Positions 54,946 through 64,000 of a DNA stretch of 64,000 nt are shown in pieces. The position numbers and the translations under genes were made by a program. The stretch is from Klebsiella sp. BIGb0407 (lineage in GTDB: Bacteria > Pseudomonadota > Gammaproteobacteria > Enterobacterales > Enterobacteriaceae). Position 1 is the first letter of the stretch. The number at the start of each line of letters is the position of its first letter. Location: NCBI RefSeq assembly GCF_024807845.1, contig NZ_JANUEQ010000003.1, positions 372,001 to 436,000 of the forward strand, in the 5' to 3' direction. The notes under the pieces were generated by a model. The model was not told the origin of the DNA. It made no database searches and saw nothing but the letters and a program-made list of their open reading frames with translations.

Positions 54946-55509
54946 ATGTCTTTAATTAATACCAAAATCAAACCTTTTAAAAATAGCGCCTTCAAAAAAG
55001 GTGAGTTCATCGAAGTGACTGAGAAAGATGTCGAAGGTCGCTGGAGCGTGTTCTTCTTCTACCCTGCTGACTTCACTTTTGTTTGCCCGACTGAATTGGG
55101 TGATGTTGCTGACCATTATGAAGAGTTCCAGAAACTGGGTGTTGATATCTATTCTGTTTCAACCGATACCCATTTCACCCACAAAGCCTGGCATGGTAGT
55201 TCTGAGACTATCGCCAAGATTGACTACGCCATGATTGGTGACCCAACGGGTGCCCTGACCCGTAACTTTGAAAATATGCGTGAAGAACAAGGTCTGGCAG
55301 ACCGTGGTACCTTTATCGTAGACCCGCAAGGCATTATCCAGGCTATCGAAGTCACCGCAGAAGGTATTGGCCGTGATGCATCAGACCTGCTGCGTAAAGT
55401 TAAAGCCGCACAGTATGTTGCCAGCCATCCGGGTGAAGTCTGCCCGGCAAAATGGAAAGAAGGCGATGCGACTCTGGCTCCTTCTCTCGACCTGGTCGGT
55501 AAAATCTAA
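54946..55509 (+). CDS. ahpC: Alkyl hydroperoxide reductase AhpC
   Basis: AhpC is a 2-Cys peroxiredoxin, the main scavenger of low-level H2O2 and alkyl peroxides. It has 187 residues, as in E. coli, and is nearly identical. The peroxidatic Cys is in [16 protein letters not shown] (C47) and the resolving Cys in [10 protein letters not shown] (C166). AhpF recycles it. OxyR regulation is expected; a site was not identified. Three hairpins separate it from ahpF. Confidence 0.98.
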   Translation: MSLINTKIKPFKNSAFKKGEFIEVTEKDVEGRWSVFFFYPADFTFVCPTELGDVADHYEEFQKLGVDIYSVSTDTHFTHKAWHGSSETIAKIDYAMIGDPTGALTRNFENMREEQGLADRGTFIVDPQGIIQAIEVTAEGIGRDASDLLRKVKAAQYVASHPGEVCPAKWKEGDATLAPSLDLVGKI

Positions 55510-55528
55510 TATTTCACCTTCTGATGCG

Positions 55529-55557
55529 TTTATCGGCTGTCACGACAGTCGATAAAA
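55529..55557 (+). terminator. First hairpin of the ahpC-ahpF spacer
   Basis: TTTATCGGCTGTC and GACAGTCGATAAA form an almost perfect 13 bp stem with a two-base tip. The same TTTATCGGCTGT string begins the third hairpin. It probably caps the 3' end of the ahpC mRNA. Confidence 0.6.
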
Positions 55558-55571
55558 CCCATCACCAAATT

Positions 55572-55591
55572 GCTGGCACTGTCCTGCCAGC
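55572..55591 (+). other. Second hairpin of the ahpC-ahpF spacer
   Basis: GCTGGCA / TGCCAGC form a perfect 7 bp stem with a six-base loop and no T-run. It may stabilise the ahpC mRNA or be a processing signal. Confidence 0.5.
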
Positions 55592-55624
55592 GACAAAATA
55601 ATGTTTGTTATTTCTCTTCTCTTT

Positions 55625-55649
55625 ATCGGCTGTGATAAGCCGATTTTTT
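55625..55649 (+). terminator. Intra-operon terminator before ahpF
   Basis: The perfect 7 bp stem ATCGGCT / AGCCGAT with a six-base loop and a run of six T (one in the stem) has the form of a rho-independent terminator, 21 bp before the ahpF ATG. It would reduce ahpF relative to ahpC, as the peroxiredoxin is needed in large excess over its reductase. Confidence 0.75.
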
Positions 55650-55670
55650 CAGGTAATAAGGGGACCTTTT

Positions 55671-57251
55671 ATGCTCGATACAACAATGAAAAACCAGCTC
55701 AAGGTCTACCTTGAAAAACTGACCAAACCGGTCGAATTAATTGCCACTCTGGATGACAGCGCTAAATCATCCGAAGTGAACCAGCTACTGACTGAAATAG
55801 CAGAGCTATCCGACAAGGTTTCCTTGTCTGTTGATAACACCCTGCCGGTGCGTAAACCTTCATTTTTAATCACAAACCCGGGTTCAAACCAGGGGCCACG
55901 CTTCGCCGGCTCACCGCTCGGCCATGAATTTACTTCTCTGGTGCTGGCTCTGTTACAGATGGGTGGACACCCTTCCAAGGCTTCGGTTGAAGTTCTGGAA
56001 CAAATTCAGGCTATCGAGGGTGATTTTCACTTTGAAACCTATTATTCCCTGACCTGCCATAACTGCCCCGATGTGGTGCAGGCGCTGAATTTGATGAGCA
56101 TCCTCAACCCGCACATTACACATACAGCAATTGATGGCGGCGTTTTCCAGAATGAGATCCAGGAGCGAAATATCATGGGGGTCCCTGCCGTACTCCTGAA
56201 TGGTAAAGATTTCGGTCAGGGACGTATGACGCTCGAAGAAATCGTCAGTAAAATTGATACCGGAGCCGAAAAACGTAAAGCCGAAGCACTGAATGCTCGC
56301 GCACCTTACGAAGTCTTTATTGTCGGTAGTGGTCCTGCTGGCGCTGCTGCTGCAATTTATGCCGCGCGTAAAGGTATTCGTACCGGTCTGATGGGTGAAC
56401 GATTCGGTGGCCAGGTACTGGATACCGTCGATATCGAAAACTATATCTCTGTTGCCAAAACAGAAGGCCAGAAATTCGCTTCAGCACTGAAAGTACATGT
56501 AGATGAGTATGACATTGATGTCATCGACAGTGAAAGTGCCAGCACCTTGATTCCGGCAAGTGAGGAAGGTGGACTCCATCAGCTCGTCACCGCCTCAGGG
56601 GCCACACTGAAAGCCCGTTCGATTATTATCGCAACCGGAGCAAAATGGCGAAATATGAATGTCCCGGGTGAAGAACAGTACCGTACCAAAGGAGTCACCT
56701 ATTGCCCGCACTGTGATGGCCCGTTATTTAAAGGCAAACGTGTCGCGGTTATCGGCGGTGGTAACTCAGGTATCGAGGCGGCGATAGATCTTGCAGGCCT
56801 GGTGGAACATGTCACCGTGCTGGAATTTGCCCCGGAGATGAAAGCCGATAAGGTATTACAGAACAAAGTCCGTAGCCTGAAGAATGTCGATATTATCCTT
56901 AATGCTCAAACCCAGGAAGTCAAAGGGGATGGCAGTAAAGTGACGGGTTTGCAGTATCAGGATAGAGTCAGCGGTAATCATTATGATATCGCGCTGTCGG
57001 GCATCTTTGTGCAGATAGGCCTGCTGCCTAATACCCAGTGGCTGGACGGCGTCGTGGAACGCAATCGCATGGGTGAAATTGTGATTGATACCAAAGGTGA
57101 AACCAGCGTCAAAGGTATCTTCGCTGCAGGTGACTGCACCACTGTGCCTTACAAGCAGATAATTATTGCCACAGGTGAAGGGGCAAAAGCTTCTCTGAGT
57201 GCATTTGATTACTTAATTAGAACCCCGGTCGCCGTTGCCAATGCGGCATAA
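55671..57251 (+). CDS. ahpF: Alkyl hydroperoxide reductase flavoprotein AhpF
   Basis: AhpF uses NADH to reduce AhpC. The 526-residue protein has an N-terminal double-thioredoxin-like domain with redox motif CHNCPD (near 129) and a C-terminal thioredoxin-reductase-like part with FAD motif [19 protein letters not shown] (near 216), the CPHC disulfide (near 345) and NAD motif [12 protein letters not shown]. The ATG chosen ([17 protein letters not shown]) matches E. coli and is preceded by AAGGGGA. E. coli has 521 residues; the extra ones are at the C-terminus (VAVANAA). Confidence 0.97.
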   Translation: MLDTTMKNQLKVYLEKLTKPVELIATLDDSAKSSEVNQLLTEIAELSDKVSLSVDNTLPVRKPSFLITNPGSNQGPRFAGSPLGHEFTSLVLALLQMGGHPSKASVEVLEQIQAIEGDFHFETYYSLTCHNCPDVVQALNLMSILNPHITHTAIDGGVFQNEIQERNIMGVPAVLLNGKDFGQGRMTLEEIVSKIDTGAEKRKAEALNARAPYEVFIVGSGPAGAAAAIYAARKGIRTGLMGERFGGQVLDTVDIENYISVAKTEGQKFASALKVHVDEYDIDVIDSESASTLIPASEEGGLHQLVTASGATLKARSIIIATGAKWRNMNVPGEEQYRTKGVTYCPHCDGPLFKGKRVAVIGGGNSGIEAAIDLAGLVEHVTVLEFAPEMKADKVLQNKVRSLKNVDIILNAQTQEVKGDGSKVTGLQYQDRVSGNHYDIALSGIFVQIGLLPNTQWLDGVVERNRMGEIVIDTKGETSVKGIFAAGDCTTVPYKQIIIATGEGAKASLSAFDYLIRTPVAVANAA

Positions 57252-57270
57252 AATCCTGAACTTGTAGCGT

Positions 57271-57299
57271 AAAAAAAGCGGCTTAATTGCCGCTTTTTT
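57271..57299 (+). terminator. Terminator of ahpF
   Basis: The stem AAGCGGC / GCCGCTT with a TTAATT loop has a seven-A run before and a six-T run after. Ends ahpCF. Confidence 0.92.
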
Positions 57300-57313
57300 A
57301 CTGTGTAAAGCAG

Positions 57314-57374
57314 GTAATGATTCAAGTTACCTGGGTGTTGACTGCGCTCAGGTAACTTGAAGTATGACGGGTAT
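57314..57374. repeat. Short copy of the dispersed palindromic repeat (ahpF-cysS)
   Basis: This has TTCAAGTTACCTG and CAGGTAACTTGAAGTATGACGGGTAT inverted around a 15-base centre. As with 17092-17146, only the termini of the family are present. It lies between the ahpF terminator and the convergent cysS stop, touching the latter. Confidence 0.75.
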
Positions 57375-57376
57375 TT

Positions 57377-58762
57377 TTATTTACGGCGCCAGATAGTCCC
57401 TTCAGCACCATCTTCCAGCACAATACCCAGCTCATTCAAACGATCGCGCGCCTGGTCCGCCTGTGCCCAGTTTTTAGTCGCACGGGCTTCATTACGTTGC
57501 TTGATTAAACCTTCTATCTCTGCAACTTCACCGTCATCAGCCTGCGCGCTGCTTTGCAGGAACTGCTCCGGGTCTTGCTCCAGCAAGCCCAGTACGCCCG
57601 CCAGGGAACGTAATGCTGATGCCAGGCCGTTTGCCGCCTGCGGGTTTTCACTTTTCAGGCGGTTAATTTCACGCGCCATATCAAACAGTACCGCATAGGC
57701 TTCTGGAGTATTGAAGTCATCGTCCATCGCCTCACAGAAGCGTGCAACATAAGCTTCACCGCCCGCGGCCTCAACGCTTGCATCGGTACCGCGCAAGGCG
57801 ATATACAGACGCTCAAGAGAAGCGCGTGCCTGCTGCAGGTTCTCTTCACAGTAGTTTAACTGACTGCGATAGTGCCCGGAGATCAGGAAGTAACGCACGG
57901 TTTCAGCATCGTAATACTTCAGTACATCGCGTACGGTGAAAAAATTACCCAGTGATTTGGACATTTTTTCACGGTCAACCATCACCATTCCGGAGTGCAT
58001 CCAGGTGTTGACGTAACTACCGCTATGGGCACAGGTTGACTGGGCCATTTCATTTTCATGATGAGGGAAAATCAGGTCAGAACCCCCGCCGTGTAAATCA
58101 AAATGGTTACCCAATTGCTTGCAGTTCATCGCCGAACATTCAATATGCCAGCCCGGGCGCCCGGCTCCCCAAGGAGATGGCCAGTTAGGTTCACCAGGTT
58201 TTGACATTTTCCACAGAACGAAGTCCATCGGGTTACGCTTGGCATCAACCACATCAACACGCGCTCCCGCCTGGAGCTGGTCGAGATCCTGACGCGACAG
58301 TGCGCCGTAATTAGGATCGCTTGCCACCGAGAACAGCACATCACCGTTGTCGGCAACATAGGCGTGTCCGCGCTCCAGAAGCTGCTCAACGATTTCGATA
58401 ATTTCCGGAATATGGTTAGTTGCCCGTGGTTCGCTATCAGGGCGCAAAATATTCAGGGCATCGAAATCCTTGTGCATTTCAACCACCATACGATCGACAA
58501 GGGCGACGAAATCTTCGCCATTTTCCTGCGCGCGTTTGATAATTTTGTCGTCGATGTCGGTAATATTTCGTACGTAAGTCAGCTCGTAACCCCGATAGCG
58601 TAAGTAGCGAGCAACCACATCGAAGGAAATAAAAGTGCGTCCGTGTCCAATATGACAGAGATCGTAAACCGTGATACCACACACGTACATGCCGACTTTT
58701 CCAGCATGAATAGGCTTAAATTCCTCTTTTTGGCGAGTCAGGGTATTAAAAATTTTTAACAT
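57377..58762 (-). CDS. cysS: Cysteinyl-tRNA synthetase
   Basis: CysS charges tRNA-Cys. This class I synthetase has 461 residues, as in E. coli. HIGH motif is [12 protein letters not shown] (near 36), the KMSKS motif is [11 protein letters not shown] (near 266), and zinc ligands include C28 in [12 protein letters not shown] and [30 protein letters not shown]. It is convergent with ahpF and divergent from ppiB, which is the E. coli order on the ppiB side. Confidence 0.98.
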   Translation of the reverse strand: MLKIFNTLTRQKEEFKPIHAGKVGMYVCGITVYDLCHIGHGRTFISFDVVARYLRYRGYELTYVRNITDIDDKIIKRAQENGEDFVALVDRMVVEMHKDFDALNILRPDSEPRATNHIPEIIEIVEQLLERGHAYVADNGDVLFSVASDPNYGALSRQDLDQLQAGARVDVVDAKRNPMDFVLWKMSKPGEPNWPSPWGAGRPGWHIECSAMNCKQLGNHFDLHGGGSDLIFPHHENEMAQSTCAHSGSYVNTWMHSGMVMVDREKMSKSLGNFFTVRDVLKYYDAETVRYFLISGHYRSQLNYCEENLQQARASLERLYIALRGTDASVEAAGGEAYVARFCEAMDDDFNTPEAYAVLFDMAREINRLKSENPQAANGLASALRSLAGVLGLLEQDPEQFLQSSAQADDGEVAEIEGLIKQRNEARATKNWAQADQARDRLNELGIVLEDGAEGTIWRRK

Positions 58763-58937
58763 CAGGAGATTCCATGTCTGTGTGTGGAAAAGGCAATCGC
58801 TTATCTAATCGAGGGATTTTAGCGCGAAGCAGCTTGCTTTGCATTACTGACGCGACGGTAAGAGTTATGTTATAAAAACACCTTGATAAAACGGCACGGT
58901 TTGCCGAGATATCCACTGACACTTATAGGATACAAAA

Positions 58938-59432
58938 ATGGTTACTTTTCACACTAATCACGGCGATATTGTTATTAAAACTTTTGATGATAAAGCGCCA
59001 ATTACAGTTAAAAACTTCCTCGACTACTGTCGCGAAGGTTATTACAGCAACACCATTTTCCACCGTGTGATTAACGGCTTTATGATTCAAGGCGGCGGTT
59101 TTGAGCCTGGCATGAATCAGAAAGCAACCAAAGAAACTATTCAGAACGAAGCAAATAACGGCCTGAAAAACACCCGCGGTACGCTGGCCATGGCCCGTAC
59201 TCAGGCTCCACATTCTGCCAGCTCACAGTTCTTTATCAACGTAGCTGATAACGACTTCCTGAACTTCAGCAGCGAAAGCATGCAAGGCTGGGGCTATTGC
59301 GTCTTTGCCGAAGTCGTGGAAGGCCTGGATGTGGTTGATAAAATCAAAGGCGTTGCAACCGGCCGTAGCGGCATGCACCAGGACGTGCCTAAAGAAGATG
59401 TCATTGTTCAAAGCGTAACTGTTAGCGAATAA
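58938..59432 (+). CDS. ppiB: Cytoplasmic peptidyl-prolyl isomerase PpiB
   Basis: This cyclophilin-type proline isomerase has 164 residues, as in E. coli, and no signal peptide. Catalytic and substrate residues are seen in [20 protein letters not shown] (the Arg and Phe near 43-48), [20 protein letters not shown] and [16 protein letters not shown]. It overlaps lpxH by one base (TAATG), so the two are coupled. Confidence 0.97.
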   Translation: MVTFHTNHGDIVIKTFDDKAPITVKNFLDYCREGYYSNTIFHRVINGFMIQGGGFEPGMNQKATKETIQNEANNGLKNTRGTLAMARTQAPHSASSQFFINVADNDFLNFSSESMQGWGYCVFAEVVEGLDVVDKIKGVATGRSGMHQDVPKEDVIVQSVTVSE

Positions 59433-60154
59433 TGCCAACTCTGTTCATTGCAGATTTACATCTGTGTGATGAGGAACCGGCGATCACCGCCGGTTTTCTT
59501 CATTTTCTGACCCACCAGGCCGTCAATGCAGATGCGCTCTATATTTTAGGCGATCTGTTTGAAAGCTGGATTGGCGATGACGATACCACACCTCTTCATC
59601 TGCAAATCGCGGCGTCAATTAAAACCCTGGTGGACTCCGGTGTCCCCTGCTACTTCATTCATGGGAATCGTGATTTCCTGATAGGCAAACGCTTTGCGAA
59701 GGCAAGTGGAATGATCCTGCTGCCCGAGCTGCAAGTGGTTAATCTTTATGGCCGCAAGATGCTGATTATGCACGGTGATACTCTCTGTACCGATGATACC
59801 GGTTATCTGGCCTTTCGGAAAAAAGTCCATAAGCCCTGGCTGCAAATCCTTTTTCTGGCACTACCACTCTTTTTCCGCCGCCGTATTGCGGCAAAAATGC
59901 GTGCCAGTAGTAAAGCCGCCAATAGCAGTAAATCGCTGACGATTATGGATGTGAATCAGCAGGCAGTGGTGGATACGCTGACCGAACATCAGGCTCAGTG
60001 GTTAATTCACGGCCATACTCATCGTCCGGAAATCCATGAACTGGTAGCCCGCCAGCAACCGGCCTTTCGCTGTGTATTAGGGGCCTGGCATCATGAAGGG
60101 TCGATGATTAAAGTCACCCCGGAAAACGTCGAATTGATTTCATTTCCTTTTTAA
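59432..60154 (+). CDS. lpxH: UDP-2,3-diacylglucosamine diphosphatase LpxH
   Basis: LpxH releases UMP from UDP-diacylglucosamine to give lipid X in lipid A synthesis. This calcineurin-like phosphoesterase (240 residues) shows the di-metal motifs: [12 protein letters not shown] (D8, H10), [13 protein letters not shown] (D41), [13 protein letters not shown] (N79), [11 protein letters not shown] (H114) and [11 protein letters not shown] (H195/H197). It is a peripheral inner-membrane enzyme. Coupled to ppiB and followed 137 bp later by purE. Confidence 0.97.
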   Translation: MPTLFIADLHLCDEEPAITAGFLHFLTHQAVNADALYILGDLFESWIGDDDTTPLHLQIAASIKTLVDSGVPCYFIHGNRDFLIGKRFAKASGMILLPELQVVNLYGRKMLIMHGDTLCTDDTGYLAFRKKVHKPWLQILFLALPLFFRRRIAAKMRASSKAANSSKSLTIMDVNQQAVVDTLTEHQAQWLIHGHTHRPEIHELVARQQPAFRCVLGAWHHEGSMIKVTPENVELISFPF

Positions 60155-60186
60155 CTGAAATCGTTGTTTTTGCCCTTTTAAGCTCC

Positions 60187-60202
60187 GCGCAACCGTTTTC
60201 CT
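60187..60202 (+). promoter_or_regulatory. Putative PurR operator of purEK
   Basis: GCGCAACCGTTTTCCT resembles the PurR consensus ACGCAAACGTTTTCGT at 13 of 16 positions and lies about 90 bp before purE. In E. coli purEK is repressed by PurR from a site in the same place. Confidence 0.65.
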
Positions 60203-60291
60203 TCCGTAATGTTCGTGCTATTCTCTCAACCCTTGTGACCGAATGCGCCGCGTTCGGTGATGTCTGCACACCCACAGGAGTTTTGAGACGC

Positions 60292-60801
60292 ATGTCTTCT
60301 GAGCATACCCCGGCATCTATCGCCATTGTTATGGGTTCAAAAAGTGACTGGGCAACCATGCAGTTTGCCGCTGAAATCCTCACCGCCCTGAACATTCCTC
60401 ATCATGTCGAAGTCGTCTCCGCGCATCGCACCCCCGATAAACTGTTTAGCTTTGCTGAACAAGCTGAAGCTAACGGCTATCAGGCGATTATCGCGGGCGC
60501 TGGCGGGGCTGCACATCTTCCGGGCATGCTGGCGGCTAAAACGCTGGTTCCGGTATTGGGTGTGCCCGTACAAAGCGCGGCCCTGAGCGGCGTAGACAGT
60601 CTCTACTCTATTGTCCAGATGCCACGCGGTATTCCGGTCGGTACGCTGGCGATTGGTAAAGCGGGTGCTGCCAACGCAGCCTTATTCGCAGCCCAAATTC
60701 TCGCGCTGCATGATAAAGCCCTGCACCAGCGCCTGGTAGAATGGCGTCAAAGCCAGACTGATGAAGTCCTTGATAACCCGGATCCACGGGGTGAGGCATG
60801 A
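60292..60801 (+). CDS. purE: N5-carboxyaminoimidazole ribonucleotide mutase PurE
   Basis: PurE moves the carboxylate of N5-CAIR to make CAIR in purine synthesis. The 169 residues, as in E. coli, carry [23 protein letters not shown] (catalytic His) and [29 protein letters not shown]. The start ATG is set by the match [19 protein letters not shown]. It overlaps purK by four bases. Confidence 0.98.
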   Translation: MSSEHTPASIAIVMGSKSDWATMQFAAEILTALNIPHHVEVVSAHRTPDKLFSFAEQAEANGYQAIIAGAGGAAHLPGMLAAKTLVPVLGVPVQSAALSGVDSLYSIVQMPRGIPVGTLAIGKAGAANAALFAAQILALHDKALHQRLVEWRQSQTDEVLDNPDPRGEA

Positions 60802-61868
60802 AACCGGTCTGCGTCTTAGGTAACGGCCAGCTGGGACGTATGCTGCGTCAGGCGGGTGAGCCTCTGGGTATCGCGGTCTATCCGGTTGGCCTGGATGCGG
60901 AACCTGAAGCCGTCCCTTTTGCACAAAGTGTCATTACCGCTGAGATTGAACGCTGGCCGGAAACGGCGCTAACGCGTGAACTGGCGCTGCATAACGCTTT
61001 TGTAAACCGTGATGTTTTTCCGATTATTGCCGATCGCCTGACACAAAAGCAGTTATTTGACCGACTGGGTCTGGCGACAGCTCCGTGGCAGTTACTGTCC
61101 AGTGCTGAGCAGTGGGCTGGCGTATTCAATACGCTCGGTTCTCTGGCGATAGTAAAACGTCGCACTGGAGGTTATGACGGTCGCGGTCAGTGGCGTTTAC
61201 GCAGTGATGAAACCGCGCAGTTACCCGCTGAATGTTACGGCGAGTGTATTGTTGAGCAAGGGATCAATTTCTCTGGCGAGGTTTCGCTGGTCGGTGCCAG
61301 GGCACATGACGGCACAACGGTATTTTATCCGCTGACCCATAATTTGCATCAGGAAGGCATTTTACGCACAAGCGTTGTCTTCCCTCATGCTAATCGTGAG
61401 CATCAGGATCAGGCTGAAGCGATGCTTAGCGCGATTATGGATGAGCTGAATTATGTCGGCGTAATGGCCATGGAGTGTTTTATCACTCCGGCAGGACTGC
61501 TGATTAATGAGCTGGCACCAAGAGTACATAACAGCGGCCACTGGACGCAAAACGGCGCCTCAATCAGCCAGTTTGAGCTGCATTTACGTGCGATCCTTGA
61601 CTTGCCCCTGTCAAAACCGGTGGTGAATGCTCCGTCAGTGATGATCAATCTGATCGGCACCGACGTAAATTATGACTGGCTGAAACTGCCGCTGGTTCAC
61701 CTGCACTGGTATGACAAAACTGTCCATGCAGGCCGCAAAGTCGGACACCTTAACCTGAACGACTCGGACACCTCACGACTGAGCGCTTCACTTGAAGCAC
61801 TGGTTCCACTGCTGCCACCAGAATATGCCAGCGGTATTGCCTGGGCGCAAGGTAAGCTTGCTAAATAA
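60798..61868 (+). CDS. purK: N5-carboxyaminoimidazole ribonucleotide synthase PurK
   Basis: PurK uses ATP and bicarbonate to carboxylate AIR, feeding PurE. This ATP-grasp protein has 356 residues. [25 protein letters not shown] is the N-terminal nucleotide-fold opening, and [16 protein letters not shown] and [28 protein letters not shown] are the ATP-grasp metal and substrate blocks. It is the second gene of purEK. In E. coli a purine-catabolism (allantoin) cluster follows; here it is absent. Confidence 0.97.
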   Translation: MKPVCVLGNGQLGRMLRQAGEPLGIAVYPVGLDAEPEAVPFAQSVITAEIERWPETALTRELALHNAFVNRDVFPIIADRLTQKQLFDRLGLATAPWQLLSSAEQWAGVFNTLGSLAIVKRRTGGYDGRGQWRLRSDETAQLPAECYGECIVEQGINFSGEVSLVGARAHDGTTVFYPLTHNLHQEGILRTSVVFPHANREHQDQAEAMLSAIMDELNYVGVMAMECFITPAGLLINELAPRVHNSGHWTQNGASISQFELHLRAILDLPLSKPVVNAPSVMINLIGTDVNYDWLKLPLVHLHWYDKTVHAGRKVGHLNLNDSDTSRLSASLEALVPLLPPEYASGIAWAQGKLAK

Positions 61869-62012
61869 CGACTGAACTGTAGTCATAAGGGGAAAGAAAT
61901 GAACTCGTTTTTCTTTTCCCTTAACTTCTCCTGTAATCCTGTTATTCATCCTCCTTTCTGCTAACTTTCTTTCGAAAGACCTATTCAAAATCAGTGAGTG
62001 TTTACCAGAGAC

Positions 62013-62050
62013 AAAAAAATGCCCGGACCATACTGATCCGGGCATTTATT
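62013..62050. terminator. Terminator between purK and ybbP
   Basis: The stem AATGCCCGGA / TCCGGGCATT with an eight- or nine-base loop has, on the minus strand, a strong T-run, so it best terminates ybbP. It may also end purEK, whose stop is 144 bp away. Confidence 0.85.
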
Positions 62051-62064
62051 CAAAGCGATATCTG

Positions 62065-64000
62065 TCAGGCGACAAAGCGGCGGAACAACGCCTTACCTTT
62101 CAGTAATCGTAAGCCCAGCCAGCTGCCGCAGAGCGAGAGCAGGATGGCACCGGTTACCGGTAAGATAACCCACAGTCGCCAGTCCGGCTGCCACGGGAAG
62201 TCAAATACCTTGGTTTGTAGCAACCCCAGGGCAGTTTCAGCGCCCATCGCCGCAACCAGCCCTGATACCAGGCCTAACAAGGCAAATTCCCACCAGAGTG
62301 TGACTCGCAGCAGTTTCTTGCCCGCGCCAAGGGTACGGTAGACCACCAGCTCCTGATGGCGCTGACGCATACCGACCTGCACTTGAGCCAGCAATAACAA
62401 CAGACCGCAAGCGGTGACCAGCACTACCATTAACTCCAGCGCCCGACTCACTTGTTCCAGTACTTGACCGACTTGTTTAATAATCGCGCCGATATCCAGC
62501 AGACCGATAGTCGGAAACTCACGGTTTAACTGGGTCAGCAAGCTATTATCCCCTTGCCAGCGGAAGCTGGTCAGTAAGCTTTGCGGCTGATTTTCCAGCG
62601 CGCCCGGCGGGAAAATAAAGTAGAAATTCGGTCGCATACTTTCCCAGTCGACTTTACGCAGGCTGGTAACTTTGGCAGAAAACGGCTGGGTATCCCCCAT
62701 AAAGGTCAGCGTATCCCCCAGCTTGATATTCAGCCGGGCAGCCACTGCCTCATCCATCGAGGTTTCACCCGCTTTCGGCGGCCAGTAACCGCTGGTTATC
62801 GGATTATGCTCCGGTTTATGGCTCTGCCAGGTGAGGTTTAACTCACGGTTCAGAGCTTCATCCGGATTACCTTCCGTCGACTTGCCGTTAATTTCCGTCA
62901 TACGTACCCGAACAATCGGATAGAAATTCTCCGCCGTGACACCGTGGCTGGTCAGGAAGGTTTTCACCGGTTCCGCCTGCTCGGGGGCAATATTGATCAG
63001 GAAGTAATTCGGGCTTTCTTCGGGCAGTTGCTGCTGCCAGCGATCCAACAGATCGCCCCGCAGCACCAGCAGCAAGGCCAGCAACATAAAGGATAATGAG
63101 AAGGCCGCCAGTTGGCTGAGCGTCACCCAGGGCTGTCTTAATAAACGGTTGATTGCCAGTCGCAGAGCAAGATGCTTAACCGTCAGCACTCTCAGTAACT
63201 TCAGTACCGCAAAACCGACGCCGCCCGCCAGTACCGCCAGCACTAACATGCCTGCGAGAACCGCCCACAGCAGAGTATTGCCGCCCATTAATATTGCCAG
63301 CAGGACGACAACGATGCCCGCCATCACCGGCAAATAGATTTTCAGCGGCCAGAGGTTAGCCACCGCATCCTGACGCAGGACACGTAATGGCTGAGTCGCC
63401 AGTAATAAACGATACGGACGAATACCGACCAGGAATGAAATACCGACCATCGACCCCATCGCCCATATCCATGGCCAGAAGCTGGCGGCAGGCAGGTCAT
63501 TAGGCAGTACCGGCCTTAACATCTGCATCAGTAAGGATTCAAATACCAGGCCGATAAGGCTGCCGGTAATGGCAGAAAGCAGCAGGACCATAAACCACTG
63601 ACCGATAATCAGTTTAGCCAGAGCCACCCTACCCGCACCGAGCGTTTTTAAAATCGCGACCAGGTCATAACGGCTACGACAGTAATGGCTCATCGCCACC
63701 GCCACGGCAGCAATCGCCAGTAACAGCGTCAGCAGTGCAGAAAGTAATAAGAATTGCTGGGCACGTTGCAGCGATTTGCCCAGAGCACCTTCGTCCTGCT
63801 CCATGCCAACCCAGCGCTGTTCAGGCTGTAATACAGGCAGTAAAAAGTTCTCATATTGCTGTAATTGTTCCGGCGTGCCGGCAAACTTATAGCGCCAGGA
63901 AATACGGCTTCCCGGTTGCACCGCACCCGTTTGCTCTACGTCCGCGATATTCATCATCAGACGCGGGGCTAACTGAAACGGGTTAAACCCGGCATCAGGT
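62065..64000 (-). CDS. ybbP: ABC transporter permease YbbP (partial, N-terminus off the right edge)
   Basis: This is the C-terminal 644 residues of YbbP, a large FtsX/MacB-type permease that pairs with the ATPase YbbA. The frame remains open to the window edge. Hydrophobic clusters near 125-150, 180-215, 240-300 and 330-360 of this fragment surround a soluble extracytoplasmic domain, and the last two permease segments end the protein. Landmarks ALGKSLQRAQQFLLLSALLTLLLAIAAVAVAMSHYCRSRYDLVAILKTLGAG match E. coli. The function is not established; YbbAP is associated with lipid or lipoprotein traffic and with the neighbouring tesA. Confidence 0.93.
   Translation of the reverse strand, partial: PDAGFNPFQLAPRLMMNIADVEQTGAVQPGSRISWRYKFAGTPEQLQQYENFLLPVLQPEQRWVGMEQDEGALGKSLQRAQQFLLLSALLTLLLAIAAVAVAMSHYCRSRYDLVAILKTLGAGRVALAKLIIGQWFMVLLLSAITGSLIGLVFESLLMQMLRPVLPNDLPAASFWPWIWAMGSMVGISFLVGIRPYRLLLATQPLRVLRQDAVANLWPLKIYLPVMAGIVVVLLAILMGGNTLLWAVLAGMLVLAVLAGGVGFAVLKLLRVLTVKHLALRLAINRLLRQPWVTLSQLAAFSLSFMLLALLLVLRGDLLDRWQQQLPEESPNYFLINIAPEQAEPVKTFLTSHGVTAENFYPIVRVRMTEINGKSTEGNPDEALNRELNLTWQSHKPEHNPITSGYWPPKAGETSMDEAVAARLNIKLGDTLTFMGDTQPFSAKVTSLRKVDWESMRPNFYFIFPPGALENQPQSLLTSFRWQGDNSLLTQLNREFPTIGLLDIGAIIKQVGQVLEQVSRALELMVVLVTACGLLLLLAQVQVGMRQRHQELVVYRTLGAGKKLLRVTLWWEFALLGLVSGLVAAMGAETALGLLQTKVFDFPWQPDWRLWVILPVTGAILLSLCGSWLGLRLLKGKALFRRFVA

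Overview
This 64 kb window is chromosomal DNA from a gamma-proteobacterium of the order Enterobacterales, most likely family Enterobacteriaceae. Nearly every protein can be matched from memory to an E. coli K-12 protein of nearly the same length, and long blocks keep E. coli gene order. The genus cannot be fixed from the sequence alone. I see no rRNA, tRNA, CRISPR, prophage or insertion sequence.

Region 1 (1-20.8 kb) follows the E. coli yfeR-hemF segment. It holds yfeR/yfeH, ypeB-ligA-zipA, cysZ-cysK, the PTS operon ptsH-ptsI-crr, pdxK, cysM and the sulfate/thiosulfate importer cysP-cysT-cysW-cysA, then yfeX-yfeY-yfeZ-ypeA and amiA-hemF. Sulfur uptake and cysteine synthesis (cysZ, cysPTWA, cysK, cysM) surround the central sugar-PTS genes. 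Several loci found here in E. coli (yfeKS, ucpA, murRQP, the eut operon) are missing.

Region 2 (20.8-40.3 kb) follows maeB to bcp: maeB, tktB, nudK, acrD, the 19-codon gene ypfM, yffB-dapE-ypfN, tmcA-ypfJ, purC, dapA-bamC, gcvR-bcp. The talA gene that E. coli carries before tktB is absent. A soluble PAS-PAS-chemoreceptor protein resembling BdlA lies where E. coli has aegA-narQ. YpfJ, a predicted zinc metalloprotease, has lost the glutamate of its HEXXH motif.

Region 3 (40.3-48.3 kb) is a glycerol/dihydroxyacetone module in the bcp-perM interval, where E. coli has hyf/focB. It contains a GlpF-type facilitator, the activator dhaR, glycerol dehydrogenase dhaD and the divergent PTS-dependent kinase operon dhaK-dhaL-dhaM. 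Glycerol would enter through the channel, be oxidised by DhaD, and be phosphorylated by DhaKLM with phosphate from EI and HPr. The 585 bp divergent region carries two pairs of a 15 bp inverted repeat, which I propose as DhaR operators.

Region 4 (48.4-64 kb) begins with perM, bepA and the arsC-like yfgD. It then joins genes that lie far apart in E. coli: opgB, an unrecognised 117-codon gene, ahpC-ahpF, cysS, ppiB-lpxH, purE-purK and ybbP (running off the right edge). A family of palindromic repeats with shared inverted ends (about 50-195 bp) is scattered through the intergenic spaces, and three hairpins separate ahpC from ahpF.
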